64,000 nt of DNA from contig ML679956.1 of NCBI GenBank assembly GCA_007922225.1, positions 74,002,095 to 74,066,094 on the forward strand, written 5' to 3'. Source of the stretch: Emydura subglobosa. Lineage: Eukaryota > Chordata > Testudines > Chelidae. The notes under the pieces are model-generated. The model saw nothing but the letters and a program-made list of their open reading frames with translations, was not told the origin of the DNA and ran no database searches. The position numbers and the translations under genes were made by a program. Below are positions 56,249 through 64,000 of this stretch, one piece after another; the stretch's first letter is position 1, and the number at the start of each line of letters is the position of its first letter.

Positions 56249-57313
56249 TGTGACGCTGGCTGGATTGTGGGGGATGGGCATTTATTATATTTTTTAACAT
56301 CAATACATCAAAAGTATAATGATTCATATGAGATATGCCATGTCAGGTACCATTAGAAAGGCTATAATGTGCTAAGTAAGATGATGTTTATGTTCAAGTG
56401 TTATATGTGTAATGGAAGTTATGGACATGTTTGATATATCTGTATTTCAACTTGTGCTGTGTCTGGACAACACCCCAGACAGGATGGCTGCAGCACCAGC
56501 CTGTTTAATGGCCCATTAAGGAAATTCACAGGTACAATGGGCCCAGGGGGAGAAGCAAGGGATATACCTGATGAGTCACCAGGACTTACTCGTGTGACCC
56601 TGGACTCATCTTATTCCTATACATTTTCACAAGCAGCATGGCAAAGACCAAAGGACATAAAAGGCAGCTGCACCACATCAATTTTGTCTTCAGTCTTCAC
56701 CTACCTCTGAATTAATTCATCTAAAACTAAACTAAACTGAAGCTGTGAAACAAAAGACTGAGACCCATCCAGGTTCTGGATGTACACTAGCGGGACTGAA
56801 CAAGCCTACAAACGCCACAATTTTATTAAAAACCTGATATATATGGACTTTCAAATCAATTGTATGTATCTAATTGCTTTAATTATTTAACATTTCTCTT
56901 ATGGTTTGTTTCTTTCCTTTTATAATAAACCTTTAGTTTTAGTTACTAAAGGATTGGCTGGCAGTGTGGTAATTTGGATAAGATCTAAACTCATATTGAT
57001 CTGGTACTGTGGCTGACCCTTTGGGGTCAGGAGAACCTTTTTGGTAAAGAGCACAGAGTTTTAAATAACTGGTCTCTTTACTGGACCTAGTGGCTGATTG
57101 GAAGCCACAGACTAAATGCAGTAAAGGGGGCTGTGTAAATGTTTATTTTAGCTTCTTGATAACCAGTGTGGGGAATCAGAAGCACTGTTCGTGGCTGGTT
57201 GGGAAGTCTGACTTCAGTGTCACCCACCAGTGCCGGGAGAATCTGCTCTCCTTTTGCAGCTTGCCTTGACCTTGGCATTTTCAGGTGGCTACCCTAGGTA
57301 CGGACGTGTCACA
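56249..57313 (+). mobile_element. Solo LTR with 5 bp target duplication
   Basis: 1065 bp element beginning TGTGAC and ending GTCACA (inverted ends with TG...CA). It is flanked by perfect GTATC duplications (56244-56248 and 57314-57318). TATA-like 'gacataaaaggcagctg' sits at 56654-56670 and a polyadenylation signal AATAAA at about 56924-56929, giving U3, R and U5 order on the plus strand. No internal retroviral genes are present, so recombination between two LTRs probably removed the body. A truncated relative is at 33073-33585. Confidence 0.92.
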
Positions 57314-57489
57314 GTATCCACTTACAATTAATCATACCTATAGATAAGTGTACTGTTTTTAGGTTAAAACAATCAATTTCATGTGTGTCTAAACTTTCAT
57401 AAACCACTGAACTTATACAGGTGGCATGACAATGATTGCTTCAGCAATGCATTTCATGACAAAATATTGCAATATTATCAAGCCTAACC

Positions 57490-57980
57490 ATAAAAATAAT
57501 CATGAGTTGGGCCCCAAAAATCAGAAGCTTTGCTTAAAAATCCATGAGATTTTTGCGTTTATTTAAAAAAAAAAAAATCACTAGTACTTAACTGTGGCAT
57601 TCTTTTTATTCACAACCTTCTGTGCCCTTGAGTTACATTCAGCTCACGTCTTCAAGCTTTTCTCCTTTCAACCACAAAGGCTAGAAACTTACTTTAAAAT
57701 GTTGTTTACAGTGTTGTTGGAGCCATGGTAGTCCCAGGATATGAGAGACAGGATGGGTGAAGTAATATCTGTTACTGGACCAACTTCTGTGCAGCTCAAA
57801 AGCTTGTCCCTTTCACCAACAGAAGTTGGCCCACTAAAATGTTACCTGTCTTACCTTGTCTCTACAAATCAATGAAAGCTGTGAGTCTCACAATCATATC
57901 ACTGGAGAAGCTGGGGCTATGAGGAAAACCCCAGCGTCACAAGACTTGTGATAAAGTCATGAGAGCTGGCAACACTACAG
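57490..57980. mobile_element. Dispersed element with hAT-like end, split by a second repeat
   Basis: 'aatcatgagttgggcccc', 'aaaaatccatgagattttt' and, after an interruption, 'tgtgagtctcacaatcat', 'gacttgtgataaagtcatg' and 'agagctggcaacacta' form a known-looking sauropsid repeat. Its reverse complement begins with a GTGTTGCCA-type end. Confidence 0.55.
57712..57868 (+). mobile_element. Second dispersed repeat nested inside
   Basis: 'gttggagccatggtagtccc', 'agagacaggatgggtgaag', 'tattggaccaac'-type text ('ctgttactggaccaacttct') and 'caccaacagaagttggccca' mark an abundant sauropsid repeat. 'ccaacttctgt' and 'acagaagttgg' form a hairpin. Confidence 0.6.
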
Positions 57981-58264
57981 TGTTTGACTTTTTTTCCAAC
58001 TCTACTCATCCAGCAAGGCAGTCTTTAATTCAACCTATTACAGTAACATGGAAAGAGATTGTTTCTATAGAAAGCAAATGTCTGTACACAAACCCCGAAG
58101 GTTTTCCTCAGTTTTAAGGCAAAAGTTTTATTGAATTCAATGGGAACATCATCAGACATTTTCTATTTCTCTCGAATGCTGCAGTGATTTATGCAGGAAA
58201 TAGAGCTTTCTCCTTTTAACTTTTCCCCAGCCTAATCCTGCAGCGTGCAGTGAGTCGCTCTGAA
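57981..58264. other. Unrecognised DNA
   Basis: Left flank of the large inverted repeat. Nothing recognised. Confidence 0.3.
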
Positions 58265-58472
58265 GTGTTTAGTCATGGTGTTTGCTATATTTTAGTAGAT
58301 TAGAAAATTGGATTCTATAACGGCTTTATTGTACCCTAAGCAGAGTATATTTCCATGTTATCTTACTACTTTTACTCAGTAGTAAATTGAGGTGAAAGAT
58401 GGTTATTTTAACAATTTAAAGTTTATTTACTTATCTTTTCGAGTCCCCTTTTCCAAGTAAAAGGACTGCAGT
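58265..58472 (+). repeat. Large inverted repeat, left arm (208 bp)
   Basis: Its reverse complement is 59351-59558. By hand alignment the arms have equal length, no gaps and about 18 mismatches (about 91% identity). Shared blocks include 'gtgtttagtcatggtgtttg', 'gaggtgaaagatggtta' and 'ccccttttccaagta', ending at 'ggactgcagt'. I cannot assign it to a known transposon and see no target duplication outside the arms. Confidence 0.95.
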
Positions 58473-59350
58473 CACGAGCTGTGTGTCACTCTGAAGGTGA
58501 CTGTGAAGCTGCTTTCTATCTTTCTGTCTCATGGAGCTTTCTTGCTGCAATGATCTTTCCTTTTCCCCCAGGCTTCTTTACAAAGGCTGTGATGCCAGTG
58601 AGTAATATTTTATTGCATCCTTCCAACTTCATGCTCCTGAGGGCTCTATACATCTCCCCACCCACACCCCTCAGTGCTCCTTATTTATGTACATCTGCCT
58701 CTCTGTTAAATACCTGTCTAAGGCACATGCCCTCGCTGAAGTTTTATTTCAACCCAATGCAATATAAGCAATAAACCTTTTGCATGATATCCTTTCAGTT
58801 ATTTCAGTATATTACACTGTTAGGCTAACAATCCATTAAAAAAATCCAGTTAATCAATACTGACCGTTCAGTCCATGTGTATGTGTGCGTGCAGCCGGGA
58901 CCCTTCCCAATATATAAAATGCTGGCTGTCCTAAAGGCATTAAACAGCTACATTTATGGGAGGATATAATTTACATTGCTTTGATTTTGGCAGAGTTAAA
59001 AGCAGGCTTTCCCAATGTCAGTTCCATCTGATGAGGGGGTTATTACAGCAATCCATCTTGCAAACCTGCAACTGCTGTTGGTTTTTTTAAGTTCGTGTTT
59101 TCCCCTAGGTTTGGGAAAATTGCGACTGCCAGCATCAGGGCACTAGACTTTCAACCAGATGAAAGGCTGATTTATGAAGGGCTCCAAACTGTTGTGAAAC
59201 AGAGGGAATGTTTTCCAGTACAGGGTGCTATGGCATACATTTGTCCCTGGAATATTACTACTGTATTGACTGGCTATATTTTACTCAAAAAAAGAGTTGC
59301 ATAATGGAGTGCTTTTAGAATACCCATACACAGCATATTTTAATGTTAGA
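58473..59350. other. Spacer of the large inverted repeat
   Basis: 878 bp of mixed composition without a repeat I recognise. It contains plus-strand frames of 97 codons (58481-58774) and 69 codons (59095-59304) without domain signatures. A pyrimidine tract ending in AG at 58571, 26 bp of sequence and GTGAGT at 58598 imitate a microexon. Any gene call here would be speculation. Confidence 0.5.
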
Positions 59351-59558
59351 ACTGCAGTCCTTCTACTTGGAAAAGGGGACTGGAAAAGATAAGTAAATAC
59401 ACTTTAACAACTTCAAGTAACCATCTTTCACCTCAATTCATTACTGGGTAAAAGTAGTAAGATAGCATGGAAATATACTGTGCTTAGAGTACAATAAAGC
59501 CATTATACAATCCAACTTTCTAATCTACTAAAATATAGCAAACACCATGACTAAACAC
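59351..59558 (-). repeat. Large inverted repeat, right arm (208 bp)
   Basis: Partner of 58265-58472. Begins 'actgcagtccttctacttgg' and ends 'caccatgactaaacac'. Pairing of the two arms would give a stem of about 208 bp with an 878 nt loop. Confidence 0.95.
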
Positions 59559-60904
59559 AGGGAGTGCTCTCATCTGTACACAAAACTTGTATTTAAGTTG
59601 GTGTTGATGTGATTTTCTGGCTTGCTTACCTATCTTGGAGGTGCAAACTATTCCTGACCCCCTTAAAAGACACAGGTGACACTATGTAGGTGGGTGTTGC
59701 AGTACACTGGATTGAGAGAGGTAGTGTTCTGAGGCTGATGGAAACAGTGTCACATTATGATCAAACAATGAGGACCAAATTCTGCTCTCCCTTATTAGTG
59801 GAGTCAATGGCCCAGGTGTTCAGGTGTGTCTGAGCTCCGCAATGCTACTTGAGGAAGTAAATCTGTTCTTTTATGGTCAGACTGTGTTTTGAGGCACAAC
59901 CCACTCCTCGACCCTGCATGACATTATAACAACTTGGAACCATACGTTAACATCTGCCTCTGTGAGCTGAGGGTAGCTAACATTGGATGGAGGCTGGTTG
60001 CAGGGGTTCTAGAAGGTGTGGGGCTAGTTCTGCTGCATGCTTTATTATTCCTGCAAACGACACTTGGTACGCGTGTCTGGATAGCTATTCCACTTGCTAG
60101 GGACTGAGATGGAACTGGGAGATAGACAGCTGTTCTCTGAAGCATCATCCTGATCCCCTATGGAGGCAGTGTAGAAATTCAAGGCCTCTGTTACGGCAAT
60201 GGATCGCAGGAGATCTGGGGACAAACCCCTGCTGGGGCTGTGGGAGTTAAGCTAAACTTCATTGCACCTGTTTCTACCATGAAGAATGTGTGTCCTCTGT
60301 ATCCTCTGGCTGATTCCCTGGCATTAAATCAATGCCTTGATTTATGAACATTTAAGAAACAGCAGTTCACCAGTCCCAAATAGCAGAGATTCTCATACAG
60401 GCTCTTTTCAAGAAGCTCAAACAAGCTCTAAAAAATATGGGGAGGGAAAGGTGTTTTCCTCCCTTCTTGCTGAGTTGCTTTAGTATAGTGCTCAACCTAC
60501 GCAGACACCATCTACTCTACACTTGCATATTCAATAGATGGCTTCAGGTTTTGTTGATCTTCAATTAAAATGAGCCCAAACAAGAAAAAATAGCTAGTGC
60601 CCCTGACCATATGTGTGAACAACTACATTTCACCGTCGTCTTCAATTATGAGAGGAAAAAGAGACTCCCTGCATGACAGGCCCAAAAATATTTAAATCTG
60701 GTGAGTCCTCAGTATGTTTTCTGTAGCTTGAGGAAGAAATATTCTCATGGTTAACAGACAATAATGCCTGGATATGTAGACAGATGGCTGGATGGATAGG
60801 ACAAAGTTTGTGGAAACGCACACAGTTGACATGTAAGTAGTATGTCTTAGATCATTCAATTATTGTGTTTCACAGATACTTTCTAGGATTTTAGTAGGGA
60901 TGGG
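59559..60904. other. Mostly unrecognised DNA
   Basis: A half copy of fold-back family D is at 59772-59830 ('gaccaaattctgctctccc', 'gtggagtcaatgg'). Otherwise nothing recognised. Confidence 0.4.
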
Positions 60905-61180
60905 CCAGAGTTGAAAATCTCAGACCTGGATTTTGGACTGTTCCGAAGTTCTGGGGTGTTCTGATTTGGGGCTGGATCCTCAGTCAGTGTAAAATTGATG
61001 TAGCTCCACTAATTTCAGTGGAACCACATTGATTTGCATCAGCTGGAAATCTGTCCTTGGAGTATTTTCCTTCTCCGTTATAGAGATAGGAGCCTCTGCA
61101 AAGTTTGGGTCCAACAACTGAGTTTCCCAAGACTCTGGCAATTACCAGATCTGGGATTCTGGTTCAGGCCTGTATCTAAT
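60905..61180. repeat. Decayed dispersed repeat hosting a fold-back element
   Basis: 'gaaaatctcagacctggatt', 'gaagttctggggtgttctga' before and 'gtttgggtccaacaactgag', 'ctgggattctggttcaggcc' after the fold-back element read like one repeat ('feature text on both sides of 60970-61056'). Confidence 0.4.
60970..61056. mobile_element. Fold-back element, family C
   Basis: 'gctggatcctcagtcagtgt' and 'aaattgatgtagctccact' pair with 'gtggaaccacattgatttgc' and 'atcagctggaaatctgtcc' around 'aatttcag'. The best-paired member of the family here. Confidence 0.75.
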
Positions 61181-61941
61181 TTTGTGATAATATTTTGTCC
61201 CATTTAGTTTACTTGAAACAAAGACATTTTGGAGAGATACAGAAAATCTAAAGAAATAAAACCCACATCCAAATCTTGAGCTCCCCCTTTGCTCAGCTTT
61301 ATACCAGCAAGTACTCTACTACTAGCAGGAGCAGAGACAGCAGTAGTGGAAAGAGAGAGAGAGGTGGGGGTATCATAGTTCCCATCATAGCAAGTCTTGG
61401 AGCTGTCCCTCCACAGAGCACTGAGCAGCAAGGAAGAGATAGAGGATGTATTTTGAGGAGTAATGGTTGGTACAGAGAACTGGCTAAGGAAGTGGAGATT
61501 TGGGGGAAAACTGGATTTACCAATCATGTTTTATGCAAGCTATGTATTGGCAAAAAGAGTAATAGGGCCTTTGTGTATATGAGTTGAGTTATTAGATGCT
61601 AGATTTAACATGGTGGATGTTTGCTGCCGAATACGCTGCCCAGGCCTCCTTACAAACAAGATTGTGTCACCTCCAAAGGCATCAGTAGTAAATCATTTTC
61701 AGCAAGATATTTCATGGAAGACATAAAAGCCCTGATTTTTTGCACTCCCTCTGACTTTATCTGTCAATAAACAGGCTCTGCAACTCACATGTGGCCTGAG
61801 AGCTGAAGAAATCTCCTTCCAGGGCTTTTATGATGTTTTATTGTTTCACCACTGAGGTTCCATTCGCAGATAGCAAACAAAGACGCAAACACCAAAACTC
61901 TGGCATAAAGTTAGAAAAAAAGAAGATACTGAACTGAGAAG
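61181..61941. other. Unrecognised DNA
   Basis: A frame of about 100 codons on each strand (61204-61587) overlaps without any domain signature. GA-rich run near 61350-61368. Confidence 0.35.
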
Positions 61942-61949
61942 GTCTAGAC

Positions 61950-62348
61950 CAGTGGTTTTCAACCTTTTTTCATTTGCGGACCCCTAAAAAATTTCAAATG
62001 GAGGTGCAGACCTCTTTGGAAATTCAACCTGTGGTCCACAGATACCTACCAAAGAAATCTGAGACTGAAAACTGAACGAATAGAATTCAATTATGAATTT
62101 TGCACATGTTCGGCATGGCATTTAACGAAGCATGAGAAAGGGCGCTAAACTATGGGCTTCTATAGTAACGACATCACTTCTGGTTTTTGACTGGTCAGTG
62201 GGGGTATTCATATACTTTTGGTTGATCATAAAAATGGAATGCCTTTTCTGGGATCTGAAACTTTATTTTCATAGTCCCCTTTCACAGACTCCTTAGACTT
62301 AATTTGCGGACCCCCAGGGGTTGGCGGTCCACAGGTTGAAAACCACTG
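61950..62348. mobile_element. hAT-like (Charlie-like) non-autonomous element
   Basis: Starts 'cagtggttttcaacctttt' and ends 'aggttgaaaaccactg', 15-16 bp inverted repeats. It is flanked by a perfect 8 bp target duplication GTCTAGAC (61942-61949 and 62349-62356), itself a palindrome. The subterminal 'tttgcggacccctaaaaaat' pairs with 'tttgcggacccccaggggtt' only as a direct relation. 399 bp, no transposase. Confidence 0.95.
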
Positions 62349-62747
62349 GTCTAGACTTCACAATCTGATGGCGAAAAGGAAAAAGTAAAAGGATTCCATT
62401 TTCTCTCTAGTCACTTTAAATAATATCCATGGTAATCATGTACAATCACATTATGTGACATACAGAGCACATCAGAATTCTGAAGCTAACAGATGAATCA
62501 CATTCTCACAACAGATCTCATGAACTAAGCAGGGTCAGGCCTTGTCAATGGTCTTCGATTTCATGTGGGAGAAGGAGGTGTCTGTGAACCATTTTTTGTT
62601 TCAGGTCCTATGGATTTGCACCTCCTCAGCTGGACTATCAACCCAAAACTCAAAGCAAAATTCAGCCACAGCCACCAAGTTGTGTCTTGTTCTTAGTTGC
62701 AACCATGCAGAATTTACCAAAGTTCTCATAATTTCCTAAAATAAAAA
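62349..62747. other. Unrecognised DNA
   Basis: Nothing recognised. Confidence 0.3.
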
Positions 62748-63012
62748 CTGGTCACACTTTATAGTAAGGTGCCATTTATAGATGAATAGTTTATAAGGCA
62801 TTAATAAATGATTAATCTGTTATGATAGAGTTAAACTAGTCAATGGGTGCTTATATTTGTGGCTTATAACCATATATAACACTTTCTGCTGATGTACTGA
62901 TAACCATCTATAACATATTACTCAGGTTTATATTCTTATAGCATCTGTTAATCATTTATTAACTCCTTTGAGCTATTTATAAATAGTCATAATATGAAGT
63001 CGGACCCATACC
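62748..63012. mobile_element. AT-rich palindromic MITE
   Basis: The left end 'ggtcacactttatagtaagg' and the right end 'aatatgaagtcggacc' are inverted repeats. Inner 'atttatagatgaatagttta' pairs with 'gagctatttataaatag', and 'aataaatgattaat' pairs with 'gttaatcatttatt'. No coding capacity. Confidence 0.7.
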
Positions 63013-63244
63013 CGTCCAGCTTTCACTTTAAACTACATCCATATTCGTGAGAATATACCTCAACCTCAATGAAGTTGTGGGTAGAGCTACATGAATAGTT
63101 TATAATAGATAATTTATTGATTATTAATTATCCATGATCACATCAATAATCAGACTCATTGACTTCAACAGAATTTCTCCAGACTGAACATGTGTATTTG
63201 ATTGCAATGTAGCTGCACCATGGTGTCCTTAGCAACATGAGCTA
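63013..63244. other. Unrecognised AT-rich DNA
   Basis: Nothing recognised. Confidence 0.3.
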
Positions 63245-63960
63245 CTGTGAGCGTATCAGACCCATCCTCCACTCTTTACACTGTTTTCCTACAGAATTTC
63301 AAATCAAGTTCAAGTTCTTGGGTCCTTATCTGCAAGCCACTTCACAGCAGGGGCTTAGGATATCTAAAAGACCACCTAAAGCTACAGGATGAAGGCTGTG
63401 GTTGACAACTCAACTCTTCTGCCATAATGGAACTCTCTACAATTAGGGTAAAGCTTGTCTGGGCAGGAGACAGAACTTTCTCACAGTCAGGCTGAGACCG
63501 TGGAATGAACTCCTCCAAGAACGAAGGACCATCACGAACCTCAGCACCTTCTGCCCCAAAAGCAGAACATGCATCTTTGACCTGCCTCCTCTAGCTTGAA
63601 TACATAGCAACCTGTATATTAAAAAAATAAAGCAAACCAAACTAAAACCCTATTGAAATAGGGCATTCTACGACACATGATTCTTCCCTTGCAGAGAGGA
63701 TGAGAGAACTAACAACATGTGACAGATGTGTAGTCACGTTGCTTAAGGCACTCCTGGAAGGTGCTCTGATGCTATAATGATGAGCGCAGTACTAGAACTA
63801 GAACAGAATGTGGACTACAGTGTCTGTTTGCCCATCAGTGACGTGACGATGATAATCCTTATTTACTTCACAGTGATTTAAAAAATTTTCTGCAACAAAA
63901 AATGTGAAGCGCAAGTGCGAATTATTGTCATTAATACTGTTACGGACATTTCTTGGGACA
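63245..63960 (+). mobile_element. L2-like LINE 3' region
   Basis: A degraded C-terminal LINE frame reads 'LHCFPTEFQIKFKFLGPYLQ' (about 63277-63336; the family has LHWLP...F.IKFK.L). Then come 'GRRQNFLTVRLRPWNELLQE'-type sequence (63464-63523; the family has GDRAFS....LWN.LP) and 'LSTFCPKSRTCIFDLPPL'. A tail follows with 'gatgataatccttatttac' and 'gtgaagcgcaagtgcg...attattgtcatta'. The assignment to L2 or a related clade rests on this motif order. Confidence 0.6.
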
Positions 63961-64000
63961 TTGCAGTGAACTACTAGGGTATTTTTTTTAAAGTTGAATA

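Noticed and set aside
1..64000. CRISPR arrays, operons, ribosome binding sites, phage or plasmid features
   Set aside because: The sequence is vertebrate repeat-rich DNA; no regularly spaced direct repeats or bacterial gene organisation are present.

Overview
This 64 kb window looks like vertebrate, non-coding chromosomal DNA that is rich in old transposons. I found no host protein-coding gene, rRNA, tRNA, CRISPR array or operon. The repeats are 5'-truncated CR1 LINEs, MIR-type core-SINE relics, an RTE-like LINE, L2-like tails, LTRs, and many non-autonomous hAT-like and fold-back elements whose ends read 'ggtctacact' or 'agtgtagac'. That mixture fits a sauropsid, most likely a turtle, with a crocodilian as the alternative. 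The organism call is inference from repeat types recalled from memory; no search was run.

Layout. 0-9 kb: a putative LTR-like segment, a CR1 tail, a palindromic MITE, a LINE reverse-transcriptase relic, a second MITE, and an ancient MIR split by an RTE-like LINE and then by a 71 bp fold-back element. 9-17 kb: MITEs, AT-rich 'TGAAAA/TTTTCA' repeats, a 21 bp-period minisatellite, and a second MIR carrying a fold-back insert at the same MIR position. 17-22 kb: a GC-rich LTR-like block with a direct repeat of about 72 bp, then a CR1 with an intact 278-codon frame inserted in another LTR-like sequence. 22-36 kb: MIRs, MITEs, a fold-back element split by an AT-rich insert, a CR1 interrupted by a hAT element, and a 3'-truncated LTR. 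36-52 kb: mostly unrecognised DNA with fold-back elements, a deleted CR1, LTR-like relics and MIRs. 52-64 kb: a CR1 with endonuclease and reverse-transcriptase domains but no 3' end, three hAT-like elements, a solo LTR with perfect 5 bp target duplications, a large imperfect inverted repeat (two 208 bp arms, about 91% identical, 878 bp apart), and an L2-like tail at the right edge.

The genes do not work together here: every recognisable coding frame belongs to a dead or truncated retroelement. The most interesting signals are the 58.3-59.6 kb inverted repeat, the repeated capture of fold-back elements at one MIR site, several families of short fold-back repeats centred on 'ttgacttcaatgg'-like cores, and the nesting order, which gives a relative history of transposition. 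Coordinates of old repeats are hand-read and may be off by tens of bases. Stretches where I see nothing are listed as such.
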